Assembly (NCBI GenBank): GCA_002315255.1 | Contig: DCGM01000075.1 | Span: 8,809 to 22,561, forward strand | Reading direction: 5' to 3' | Source: Lachnospiraceae bacterium UBA1778 | GTDB taxonomy: Bacteria; Bacillota; Clostridia; Lachnospirales; Lachnospiraceae | DNA length: 13,753 nucleotides | In this document: positions 1 through 7,105 of the stretch, in pieces | How positions within the stretch are numbered: the stretch's first letter is position 1 | How the letters are laid out: each line of letters opens with the position of its first letter | The notes under the pieces: generated by a model | The model's input: only the letters and a program-made list of their open reading frames with translations | What the model was told of the DNA's origin: nothing | The model's database searches: none | Program-made: the position numbers and the translations under genes

Positions 1-1002
1 TGCGAACGGGATTTCAGTCCGCTGGCAGATAAGTTATACTTCGCAGATGTTCCGGATGAAGTCTGCGAGTATGCCGGAAAGGGCGGAACCTGGGAAGATG
101 TTTTCGGTGCGGATGCGGCCGAGAACTTTATGGCTTACTATTATGCGAATGCGGTGGAGCAGATCGCCGCAGCCGGGAAGAGCCGCTATAACCTGCCGCT
201 CTATGTGAATGCGTGGCTGGAGCAGTCGCCGTGGAAGCCGGGAAGCTATCCGTCGGGCGGACCGCAGTTTAAGATGCATAAGATCTGGAGACATTTTGCG
301 AAGCATATCGATTTCTTCGCACCGGATATTTATGTTAAGAATTTCCGGAATGTGGCGGATGAATATGAAGCGGACGAGAACCCGCTTTTTATCCCGGAAG
401 CGGCGTCTAATGCGGATGTAGTCGCGAATTACCTTTATTCGGTAGGAAAGCATAACACGCTCTGCTTCGCACCCTTTGCGGTAGAGGATATGCAGTTTGG
501 TCCGTCGATGGACCTCTCGGTTTTAGCAGCCCTGAATATCGATGAAAGCATGCTCCGCACCGAAAGCAGCATTGCGAAGAAGCTGGCGAAGGCGTACGGG
601 TATGTCAATGAATTGGACGATCTGATCGAGAAAGCACATGAGGAGAACAGAGCTTATGGCTTCCTTGATAACGGCGGCTTTGCAGAATATGTAAAGATGA
701 GCCATATGGAGCTGGAAATCACGTATCGCGACAGAAAAGCAGCAGCCGGCGCGGCCGGCGGCGGATTTGTAATCGAACTTAATGATTATGAATTCCTGAT
801 CTGCGCGGTGAACTGCTCGTTTGTGATAAATCCCCGGGAAGGCGCGGAATCCGAGCTTATGCTGATCCGAAAGGAAGAAGGCGCGTACAAGGATGGCCGC
901 TGGCAAAGAGGACGAATTCTGAATGGCGACGAAATGATGAAACACGCATTCTCTTCGGAACCTTCCATGATCCGATTTAAGATGATGCAAAGACCGGTAT
1001 GA
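1..1002 (+). CDS. GH35-like glycosidase with DUF5597-type C-terminus (5' partial)
   Basis: The reading frame is open from the first base and ends at TGA 1000-1002, so the N-terminus lies outside the window and 333 residues are visible. The segment from GTWEDVFG (residues 31-38) through LPLYVNAWLEQ, YPSGGP, APDIYVKNF and NPLFIPE matches my memory of the second half of the TIM barrel of GH35/GH42-related enzymes that carry a DUF5597 domain, usually annotated as beta-galactosidase. By family analogy the Glu of FIPE (codon 397-399) is the likely catalytic nucleophile. The last roughly 150 residues would be the beta-rich DUF5597 region. The likely role is removal of terminal galactose-like sugars from plant or host oligosaccharides. 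The acid/base Glu and any signal peptide are not visible, so location and exact substrate are open. The downstream GH106-like gene on the same strand suggests a shared glycan-degradation locus. Confidence 0.8.
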   Translation, partial: CERDFSPLADKLYFADVPDEVCEYAGKGGTWEDVFGADAAENFMAYYYANAVEQIAAAGKSRYNLPLYVNAWLEQSPWKPGSYPSGGPQFKMHKIWRHFAKHIDFFAPDIYVKNFRNVADEYEADENPLFIPEAASNADVVANYLYSVGKHNTLCFAPFAVEDMQFGPSMDLSVLAALNIDESMLRTESSIAKKLAKAYGYVNELDDLIEKAHEENRAYGFLDNGGFAEYVKMSHMELEITYRDRKAAAGAAGGGFVIELNDYEFLICAVNCSFVINPREGAESELMLIRKEEGAYKDGRWQRGRILNGDEMMKHAFSSEPSMIRFKMMQRPV

Positions 1003-1016
1003 TTTTTCTGGGCAAT

Positions 1017-1032
1017 GCTGTATAATTACAGT
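1017..1032 (+). promoter_or_regulatory. Dyad overlapping a -10-like TATAAT
   Basis: A perfect TATAAT (1021-1026) lies inside the inverted repeat CTGTA-TAAT-TACAG (1018-1031), about 100 bases before the GH106-like gene. An operator laid over a -10 box is a common arrangement, so this could be a regulated start for that gene. No convincing -35 box is found 16-18 bases upstream, so the site may be fortuitous or need an activator. Confidence 0.3.
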
Positions 1033-1042
1033 GATTTAACTG

Positions 1043-1073
1043 ATCCCCGCCTCAAATCGATTGCGGCGGGGAT
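1043..1073 (+). terminator. GC-rich hairpin between the two glycosidase genes
   Basis: A perfect 9-bp stem, ATCCCCGCC (1043-1051) with GGCGGGGAT (1065-1073), encloses a 13-base loop. It sits 40 bases after the stop of the GH35-like gene and 50 bases before the next start. The bases after the stem (GATTTAT) contain few T in a row, so it is a weak intrinsic terminator. An attenuator or mRNA-stabilising hairpin within a two-gene operon is equally possible. Confidence 0.45.
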
Positions 1074-1123
1074 GATTTATCAGGACGTTCGTAACAGTTT
1101 CTGATTCGTAACAGGAGGAAAGC

Positions 1124-3718
1124 ATGGATCGAAATCTTCAGGAGTGCCTTCAGGGCACAGAGAGCGGAAAATATATCCTGCCGTTTTTCTGGCAGCATGG
1201 CGAGCCTCAGGAGATCCTTCTCGAAGAGATTGAGGCGATGGAACGTGCCAACATCCGGGAGTTCTGTGTGGAATCGCGACCTTATGAGGCGTTCGGAAGA
1301 GAAAGCTGGTGGAATGACTTCGGTTTTATGCTCCGGGAAGCGGAGAAGCGCGGCATGCGGGTCTGGCTTCTGGATGACCAGCATTTTCCGTCAGGATATG
1401 CGAACGGGTACGTAAAGGATCATCCGGAGTGCCGGAAGACGCTGGCGCGGATGGAATACAGAGACTTCGTCGGTCCCCGGACCCATATGAAGCTGATTGT
1501 GCCGGAACTTGCGGAAGATGAAAGACTGATTACGGTAACTGCCTTCCGGCGGGAGCGTGACGGCCATGAGTTCGTAGGAGAACCGGTAGATTTACTGGAT
1601 AAGGTCCATGAGGGAATGGTTCGCTGGGACATTCCGGAAGGCTACTGGCGGGTGTATTTTATCATCCGCACCCATCACCTGGACTTTTATAAGGACAATG
1701 TGGATCTGATCACGAAAGAAGGCTCCGATGCGATGCTGAAAGCGGTCTATGAGCCGCATTATGAGCATTTTTCAAAGTATTTCGGAAATACCTTTGTCGG
1801 CTTTTTCTCCGATGAGCCTGCCTTCGGCAATGGAAAACACTATGAGGTGAAGCTAGGAAATAACCAGTTCCCGATTCCTTGGAGAGATGATCTGCCGGAG
1901 CTTATGGCAGCGTGTGGAAAAGGGACTACGGAGGAGGGCGGCGAGGAGCTTACAGCGGAGAAGGTGCGCATTGCACTTCCGATGCTGTTTCACCAGGATC
2001 AGGAGGGACGGTATCATTCGCTTCGTCTCCATTATATGGATGTGATCACCCGACTCTATTCGGAGCTTTTCACGAAGCGGATCGGGAATTGGTGTCGTGA
2101 TCATGGCGTCTTATACATCGGGCATATCATTGAGGATATGGAGAACCATCAGCGGATGGGCGCCGGAGCGGGGCATTTCTTCCGCGCGCTTCAGTATCAG
2201 GATATGGGCGGTATGGACGTGGTTCACCAGCAGATTTCTCCGGGAATGCTGGACATTGACCGCCGCGCGCATGGCTGGGGCGAGATTGCTATCCCGGACT
2301 TCTTTAACTATTACCTCGCGAAACTGCCTACATCATTAGCCCATCTGACGCCACGGATGAACCATCGCGCAATGTGCGAGATCTTCGGCGCTTACGGCTG
2401 GGCAGAGGGTGTGCCGATGCAGAAGATGCTGGCGGATCATATGCTGAGCAACGGAATCAATTATTTTGTTCCCCATGCATTTTCGCCTAAATATCCGGAT
2501 CCGGACTGCCCGCCTCATTTCTATGCGCGGGGCATGAATCCCCAGATTGAGGCCTTTGGCTGTCTGATGAAGTATATGCGGCGAGGGGCGCATCTGATCA
2601 GTGACGGCATCCACCGGGCGCCGGTCGCACTTTTATATACGCCGGAAGCGGAATGGGCGGATGGGAAGCTTCTTTTCGGCCGCCGTGCCGGCAGAGAACT
2701 GACCCGCGCGCAGCTGGATTTTGACATTCTGTGGGAGGATATGCTTCCCTCGGTGGAGGTTCGGGAAACAGAAGGAAAGAAGTGTCTGTATGCCGATCCG
2801 GAGACTTACGGGGCATTGGTTATTCCTGAAAGTGAGTATCTGTCTCAAAAGATGATTCAGGAGCTCCAACGCTTTATTGACTCCGGAGTCACGGTCGTTG
2901 TGACCGGTGAAGGAGAAAAGATTCTCAGTCCCAGACCGGCGGAAAAGAAAGAAGGAGAGCCTCTTCGTGGCTGCAGCTTCGTGAAGCTTTCGGAACTCGC
3001 AGGATGGCTTCGGAGCAGGGGACTGTACGAAATTACGCTGAGCCCTGCAGTTCCTACGGTCCGCTATCATGAGCTGACGCGGGAAGGAAAGGATATCTAT
3101 TTCTTCTATTCCGAAGATATCTTCCATGAGGCCCGGTTTACGGTGAAACTTAAGAAAGAAGCCGGCTACCGTCTCTATGATCCCTGGACGAACCAGCTGT
3201 ATCAGCCGCGGCAGAACGGATCGGAAGTGGATCTGTATCTTCCGAAGGGAGGGGCGATCTTCCTTATAGAGGATGATTCCAATGCTCCGGCCTTCGACTA
3301 TATGGAGACGCCGACTGAAGAATTCACGATAGAGAATCTGAAGGTGTCGGCCTGCCCGTCAAAGGGAGAGTTTCGTGAGATTGAAGCGAAGATCGGCGAT
3401 GATGTGACAGATCTTCCGGGAATGGAACGTTTCTGCGGCACCATCCGTTATGAGTTTACTGCGGAGCTGACCGGGACAGAGAAGAAACTATTCCTGGGCT
3501 ACGTGGGAGAAATCGCGAAGGTGAGCCTTAACGGAAAGCATCTGGGATATATGGCTTCAGAGCCTTACGCAGTGGAAATCGGAAACGCGGTATGCTCCGG
3601 AAAAAATGAATTTGTGATCGACATCGTGAACAATCTCGCGCATCGGGAAAGGGATCGCTACTCTACGCAGCTTCCCATTCCGCCCTCCGGGCTTTTAGGA
3701 CCGGTGAAAATCAGATAG
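1124..3718 (+). CDS. GH106-like glycoside hydrolase (alpha-L-rhamnosidase superfamily)
   Basis: This is a complete 864-residue protein. AGGAGG at 1113-1118 lies 5 bases before the ATG, which fixes the start. The N-terminus has YILPFFWQHGE (residues 17-27), REFCVESRP (45-53), a WWNDFGF segment and VWLLDDQHFPSGYANG (80-95). These are hallmarks I associate with the GH106-like TIM-barrel family widely annotated only as glycosyl hydrolase. FFSDEP (residues 227-232, Glu231), GHIIEDMENHQ, CEIFGAYGWAEG and NYFVPHAFSPKYPDPDCPP follow in family order. The last roughly 100 residues look like a galactose-binding jelly roll, with FCGTIRYEF then LGYVGEIAKVSLNGKHLGY. There is no signal peptide, so it should act in the cytoplasm on imported oligosaccharides, plausibly ones with rhamnose or a related sugar. 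The family is functionally heterogeneous and substrate cannot be read from sequence. It follows the GH35-like gene after 121 bases and precedes the HAD gene by 31. Confidence 0.82.
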   Translation: MDRNLQECLQGTESGKYILPFFWQHGEPQEILLEEIEAMERANIREFCVESRPYEAFGRESWWNDFGFMLREAEKRGMRVWLLDDQHFPSGYANGYVKDHPECRKTLARMEYRDFVGPRTHMKLIVPELAEDERLITVTAFRRERDGHEFVGEPVDLLDKVHEGMVRWDIPEGYWRVYFIIRTHHLDFYKDNVDLITKEGSDAMLKAVYEPHYEHFSKYFGNTFVGFFSDEPAFGNGKHYEVKLGNNQFPIPWRDDLPELMAACGKGTTEEGGEELTAEKVRIALPMLFHQDQEGRYHSLRLHYMDVITRLYSELFTKRIGNWCRDHGVLYIGHIIEDMENHQRMGAGAGHFFRALQYQDMGGMDVVHQQISPGMLDIDRRAHGWGEIAIPDFFNYYLAKLPTSLAHLTPRMNHRAMCEIFGAYGWAEGVPMQKMLADHMLSNGINYFVPHAFSPKYPDPDCPPHFYARGMNPQIEAFGCLMKYMRRGAHLISDGIHRAPVALLYTPEAEWADGKLLFGRRAGRELTRAQLDFDILWEDMLPSVEVRETEGKKCLYADPETYGALVIPESEYLSQKMIQELQRFIDSGVTVVVTGEGEKILSPRPAEKKEGEPLRGCSFVKLSELAGWLRSRGLYEITLSPAVPTVRYHELTREGKDIYFFYSEDIFHEARFTVKLKKEAGYRLYDPWTNQLYQPRQNGSEVDLYLPKGGAIFLIEDDSNAPAFDYMETPTEEFTIENLKVSACPSKGEFREIEAKIGDDVTDLPGMERFCGTIRYEFTAELTGTEKKLFLGYVGEIAKVSLNGKHLGYMASEPYAVEIGNAVCSGKNEFVIDIVNNLAHRERDRYSTQLPIPPSGLLGPVKIR

Positions 3719-3749
3719 GTAAAATGCTTGAAAGGTTTTATACGTAATA

Positions 3750-4316
3750 ATGAAAAGAAACGAATTAATCATTTTTGATAATTTTGGCGTGATATGTGGT
3801 GAACTTTTACCAAAATGGTTTAGAGAACATTTTTCTCCATGGGAAGCAAAAAAACTTAAAGATAAATACGCCGGCTTAGCCGACATTGGTGAAATAACCC
3901 GTGAAGAAATGTTCGAGATGATGGAAAAGGATCTGGGGTATTCGGCACAATCTATTGCTGAAGATTTTAAAGCATTGTACCAGATTAATCAGCCTTTGGT
4001 TGAGTATATCAGAGAATTGCACGAGGAATATTATGTGGCATTATTATCAAATGCTCCATTAGGAGTGATAGACGATCTGATGGATGTTTTCCAATATCGC
4101 GATATATTTGATGCAATATTTATTTCAAGTGAAATGCGGATCGCCAAGCCGGATATACGGGCTTATACAACCTGTATTAATTCGTTTAATCGGAATTTCG
4201 ATGCTGTATATATGATAGACGACAACCCGGAAAATCTCGTACCAATTCAAAGTTTAGGAGGAAAGGGGATTGTTTTTACGGATAACGACGATGTATATAA
4301 GGCGTTTCCTTTTTAG
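3750..4316 (+). CDS. HAD-superfamily (subfamily IA-like) hydrolase
   Basis: The 188-residue protein shows all four HAD motifs in order. Motif I is IIFDNFGVI with candidate nucleophile Asp10. Motif II is LLSNAP with Ser100, motif III is KPDIRAY with Lys133, and motif IV is MIDDNPENL with Asp157/Asp158. Residues about 15-90 form the helical cap expected of subfamily IA. The usual second Asp of motif I (DxD) is Phe12, so the general acid found in most HAD phosphatases is missing. Sugar-phosphate phosphatase, dehalogenase-like or non-catalytic roles all remain possible. No good Shine-Dalgarno precedes the ATG: AAAGG at 3731-3735 is 14 bases away, so translation may be weak. The gene is strikingly AT-rich: row 3781-3840 is 33% GC against 62% for row 5461-5520 in the ABC ATPase gene. 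That suggests a different history from its neighbours. The terminator at 4351-4378 ends its transcript. Confidence 0.82.
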   Translation: MKRNELIIFDNFGVICGELLPKWFREHFSPWEAKKLKDKYAGLADIGEITREEMFEMMEKDLGYSAQSIAEDFKALYQINQPLVEYIRELHEEYYVALLSNAPLGVIDDLMDVFQYRDIFDAIFISSEMRIAKPDIRAYTTCINSFNRNFDAVYMIDDNPENLVPIQSLGGKGIVFTDNDDVYKAFPF

Positions 4317-4350
4317 TTTTATGCGGGTTCCAGCACCTCAGAAGGGCATA

Positions 4351-4378
4351 AAAAAAGCAGGCATCTGCCTGCTTTTTT
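4351..4378. terminator. Bidirectional rho-independent terminator
   Basis: AAAAAAGCAGGC (4351-4362), loop ATCT, then GCCTGCTTTTTT (4367-4378) form a perfect 12-bp stem with a six-T run on either strand. On the plus strand it ends the GH106-like/HAD transcript. On the minus strand it ends the tRNA transcript, only 3 bases after the tRNA-Arg gene. Confidence 0.93.
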
Positions 4379-4381
4379 ATT

Positions 4382-4455
<74 letters not shown>

Positions 4456-4459
4456 ATCA

Positions 4460-4531
4460 CTCCCCGAGTAGGGCTCGAACCTACAACCCTCCGGTTAACA
4501 GCCGGATGCTCTGCCATTGAGCTATCGAGGA
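4460..4531 (-). tRNA. tRNA-Asn (anticodon GTT)
   Basis: On the minus strand 72 bases give a full cloverleaf. The acceptor TCCTCGA pairs with TCGGGGA, with discriminator G. The D arm is GCTC/GAGC. The anticodon stem TCCGG/CCGGA carries loop CTGTTAA, giving anticodon GTT. The T arm is GTAGG-TTCGAGC-CCTAC. CCA is not encoded. It is the promoter-proximal gene of the two-tRNA unit. Confidence 0.96.
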
Positions 4532-4545
4532 TTACAACGCTTGAT

Positions 4546-4575
4546 ATAATACCGCTTTTTGGAGTCTTTTGTCAA
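4546..4575 (-). promoter_or_regulatory. Promoter of the tRNA-Asn/tRNA-Arg unit
   Basis: Read on the minus strand, a perfect -35 TTGACA (4575-4570) is followed after 18 bases by TATTAT (4551-4546). A start near 4538 would leave a leader of about 7 bases before tRNA-Asn, as is usual for tRNA transcripts. Confidence 0.85.
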
Positions 4576-4621
4576 GGTTTTCTCATAAAAAAGAAGAATC
4601 TCCGAGGATTGCGAAGAGGAC

Positions 4622-4650
4622 TTGAAAGTGGCCTGAAAAAATAATATAAT
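4622..4650 (+). promoter_or_regulatory. Promoter of the ABC importer operon
   Basis: TTGAAA (4622-4627) and a perfect TATAAT (4645-4650) are separated by the optimal 17 bases. A start near 4657 gives a leader of roughly 54 bases before the permease ATG. The promoter is divergent from the tRNA promoter, with 46 bases between the two -35 elements. No clear operator dyad is seen next to it. Confidence 0.85.
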
Positions 4651-4710
4651 TGATAGTACCATAATAGGCTTATTTGGTGGAAGATTGTTCTTTTTTGAGG
4701 GCGAAAACAG

Positions 4711-5424
4711 ATGGACGAATCCCTTTGGACATTTCTTATAGAATCATTCCCGAAGATTATTCTGCCGGGACTGAAGATTACGCTGCCGCTGACGGCGGCG
4801 GCTTTCACGTGGGCGTTCTGCATTGCGATCGTCAATGCGCTGATCCAGTTCGCGAACATCCCGGTGCTGAAGCAGGCGTCGCGCCTCTATGTCTGGATTA
4901 TGCGCGGCACCCCGTTAATGATTCAGCTTTATATCGTATTCTTCGGACTTCCGAGCGTCGGCGTCGTGATCGACCCGATCCCGTCCGCATTGATCGTGTT
5001 TGCTATGAATGAAGGCGCATACTGCACGGAAACGATCCGGGGCTGCCTCGAATCGGTGCCGAAGGGACAGCTGGAGGCCGGCTACTGCGTCGGCATGTCA
5101 TACCCGCAGACGATGCGCCGGGTGGTGCTTCCGCAGGCACTGAAGACGGCATTCCCGTCGCTTTCAAACTCTTTTATCTGCATGGTGAAGGATATGTCGC
5201 TCACAGCGAGCATTTCAGTAGCGGAGATGTTTTATGAGACGCAGCGGCTTCTCGGACGGACCTATAAGACGCTTGCACTCTATGCGGAGCTCGCAGTCGT
5301 CTATCTGATTTTCTGCACAGTCCTTACGCTGCTCCAGCGGCTGATCGAAAGGAAGCTCGGAATCGGGCAGCCGTCGAAAAAGCGTTGGCAGATTCTGGGG
5401 AGGTTAGCACATGTCCGTTCTTGA
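4711..5424 (+). CDS. Polar amino acid-type ABC importer, permease subunit
   Basis: This 237-residue membrane protein is of the HisM/GlnP type, the usual length for that family. Hydrophobic spans are visible at about residues 17-46, 60-80, 86-100 and 188-208. A short span near 150-170 is less certain. RGTPLMIQLY (65-74) and the cytoplasmic EAA loop (residues 122-143, EAGYCVGMS then LPQA) are characteristic. The EAA loop docks on the ATPase. GAGGG at 4697-4701 lies 9 bases before the ATG. The gene is first after the 4622-4650 promoter and overlaps the ATPase gene by 14 bases. Only one permease gene is present, so a homodimeric channel is expected. Family membership is firm. The amino acid or amino acid-like substrate is not determined by this subunit. 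Confidence 0.93.
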   Translation: MDESLWTFLIESFPKIILPGLKITLPLTAAAFTWAFCIAIVNALIQFANIPVLKQASRLYVWIMRGTPLMIQLYIVFFGLPSVGVVIDPIPSALIVFAMNEGAYCTETIRGCLESVPKGQLEAGYCVGMSYPQTMRRVVLPQALKTAFPSLSNSFICMVKDMSLTASISVAEMFYETQRLLGRTYKTLALYAELAVVYLIFCTVLTLLQRLIERKLGIGQPSKKRWQILGRLAHVRS

Positions 5425-6181
5425 AATCCGCCATTTAAAGAAAAAATTTGAAGAGCTGGAAGTACTTCCGGACCTGTCGGTATCCATCGAAAAGGGCGAC
5501 GTGGTGGCGGTGATCGGCCCCTCGGGCGCCGGAAAGACGACAATGCTCCGCTGCTGTAATTTCCTGGAAAAAGCGGACGGCGGAGAACTGACGTTTGACG
5601 GGATCGCACATGACCTTCGGAAGATGAAGACACGGGATATCGCGGCGATCCGGAAGCGGACCGCGTTCGTATTCCAGAATTATAACCTTTTTGCGAATAA
5701 GACCGCGCTCCAGAACGTGACGGAAGGACTTATCATCGGACGTCACATGAACCGGAAGAAGGCGGAGGAGATCGGCCGCGCAATGCTCGAAAAGGTCGGA
5801 CTTTCCGGCCGTGAAGACGCGAAGCCGGACCAGCTTTCGGGCGGCCAGCAGCAGCGCGTCGCGATCGCCCGAGCGATGGCGACAGACCCGGAAATCATCT
5901 ATTTCGACGAGCCGACTTCGGCATTGGATCCGGAGCTGATCGGCGAAGTCCTTTCTGTCATGCGGAAGCTCGCAGAGGAAGGGATGACGATGATCGTCGT
6001 CACGCATGAGATGTCATTCGCACGAAATGTCGCGAACCGGATTCTTTTCTTAGTCGACGGACAGATCGTGGAAGAGGGAGCGCCGGCGGACTTTTTCGGG
6101 AATCCGAAGACCGACCGCGCGAAAGAGTTTATCCGCGGGTTAGAAGACCGCGAAAATGCTGAGAATCCGCAGCGCCGGTGA
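5411..6181 (+). CDS. Polar amino acid-type ABC importer, ATP-binding subunit
   Basis: The 256-residue ATPase has Walker A GPSGAGKTT (36-44), Q-loop Gln89 in VFQNYNLF, signature LSGGQQQR (142-149), Walker B IIYFDEP (162-168) and switch His199 in VVTHEMSFA. It belongs to the GlnQ/HisP group and powers uptake through the preceding permease as a cytoplasmic dimer. GGGGAGG at 5397-5403 is 7 bases before the ATG. The start lies inside the permease gene, a sign of translational coupling. No motif residue is missing. The C-terminal tail after about residue 245 is charged and short, with no extra regulatory domain. Confidence 0.95.
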   Translation: MSVLEIRHLKKKFEELEVLPDLSVSIEKGDVVAVIGPSGAGKTTMLRCCNFLEKADGGELTFDGIAHDLRKMKTRDIAAIRKRTAFVFQNYNLFANKTALQNVTEGLIIGRHMNRKKAEEIGRAMLEKVGLSGREDAKPDQLSGGQQQRVAIARAMATDPEIIYFDEPTSALDPELIGEVLSVMRKLAEEGMTMIVVTHEMSFARNVANRILFLVDGQIVEEGAPADFFGNPKTDRAKEFIRGLEDRENAENPQRR

Positions 6182-6185
6182 AGCA

Positions 6186-6233
6186 CACGGAATGCGCAAA
6201 GACATGAACTCACGGAATCCGTAGAGACATGAA
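6186..6233 (+). repeat. Imperfect tandem repeat between ATPase and binding-protein genes
   Basis: Two 23-base copies (6186-6208 and 6211-6233) share CACGGAAT and AGACATGAA with three internal mismatches, at a period of 25 bases. The second copy contains the perfect 11-base palindrome ACGGAATCCGT (6212-6222), which the first copy lacks. The repeats take up nearly half of the 115-base gap that separates the ATPase gene from the lipoprotein gene. They could be a regulator site, an mRNA processing element or a simple duplication. Confidence 0.6.
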
Positions 6234-6296
6234 ACGATAGTAATGTAAGATGTTTCGTTATTTGGGAAGATACAGTTTTTTATAAGGGGGCAGGTT

Positions 6297-7097
6297 ATGA
6301 AAAAACTTACAGCCGTTATTTTATCAGCCGTATTGGCATTCTCCGTCTTCGCCGTATCAGGCTGCAAAGAGAAGCCGGCGGAGACGAAAGACCAGCTGAC
6401 GAAGATTAAAGAAGCCGGAAAGATCATCATCGCGATGGAGGGCGTCTGGGCGCCGTGGACCTATCATGATGATTCCGGAGAATTAGTCGGGTTTGATACG
6501 GAGGTCGCAAAAGCGATTGCCGCGAAGCTCGGTGTAGAAGCGGAGTTTGTAGAAGCCGGCTGGGACGCTTTGTTTGCAGGACTTGACAGCGGGCGCTATG
6601 ACATTGTGGTAAACGGCGTCGAAAAGACGGAAGAGCGTGGAAAACAGTATAATTTTACCGAAGCCTACGCCTATATTAAGACAGCTTTGATCGTCCGTTC
6701 GGACAATGAAGATATTAAGACCTTCGAAGACCTGAACGGAAAGAAAACCTGCAATTCGCTGAACTCGACCTATATGCTTTTAGCGGAGGAGTACGGCGCG
6801 ACCGTGCAGGGAGTCGACTCGTTAGAAGAAACCCTGAACATGGTCTTAAACGGCCGTGTCGATGCCACCCTGAACGCGGAAGTCTCCTTCTTCGATTATA
6901 TGGCGGTCTATCCGGATGCGCCGCTGAAGGTAGTCGCATTGACGGAAGAAGCGTCGCATGTAGTGATCCCGGTCCGGAAGAACGAGAACACGGACACGCT
7001 TCGTGAAGCGATTTCGGAAGCGATCCGCGAGCTTCGCGAGGACGGCACGCTGGCTGCGATTTCGATCAAATATTTCGGAAAAGATATTACGAAGTAA
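6297..7097 (+). CDS. Amino acid-type ABC substrate-binding lipoprotein (SBP family 3)
   Basis: This 266-residue protein starts with MKK and a hydrophobic signal. The lipobox VSGC places the lipidated Cys at residue 23, so the mature protein is tethered to the outer face of the membrane. The rest matches family 3 solute-binding proteins. APWTYHDDSGELVGFDTEVA forms the first lobe, the NGVEKTEERGKQYNFTEAY region contains the Arg (of EER) expected to grip a carboxylate, and the C-terminus DGTLAAISIKYFGKDI is typical. It delivers substrate to the permease encoded upstream. AAGGGGG (6284-6290) is 6 bases before the ATG. The preceding 115-base gap, unusual in an otherwise tight operon, may allow this subunit to be expressed at a higher level. 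The family is firm; the ligand is uncertain. Confidence 0.95.
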   Translation: MKKLTAVILSAVLAFSVFAVSGCKEKPAETKDQLTKIKEAGKIIIAMEGVWAPWTYHDDSGELVGFDTEVAKAIAAKLGVEAEFVEAGWDALFAGLDSGRYDIVVNGVEKTEERGKQYNFTEAYAYIKTALIVRSDNEDIKTFEDLNGKKTCNSLNSTYMLLAEEYGATVQGVDSLEETLNMVLNGRVDATLNAEVSFFDYMAVYPDAPLKVVALTEEASHVVIPVRKNENTDTLREAISEAIRELREDGTLAAISIKYFGKDITK

Positions 7098-7105
7098 AGG
7101 AAATT

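Noticed and set aside
3724..3747. A 7-codon ATG frame just before the HAD gene
   Set aside because: It is too short and has no ribosome binding site; nothing separates it from chance.
4674..5012. An open frame overlapping the start of the permease gene
   Set aside because: It shadows the permease frame, has no family match I recognise and no better ribosome binding site.
5435..6007. A 190-codon minus-strand open frame opposite the ABC ATPase
   Set aside because: The plus strand carries every ABC motif; the antisense frame is a by-product of GC-rich codon usage.
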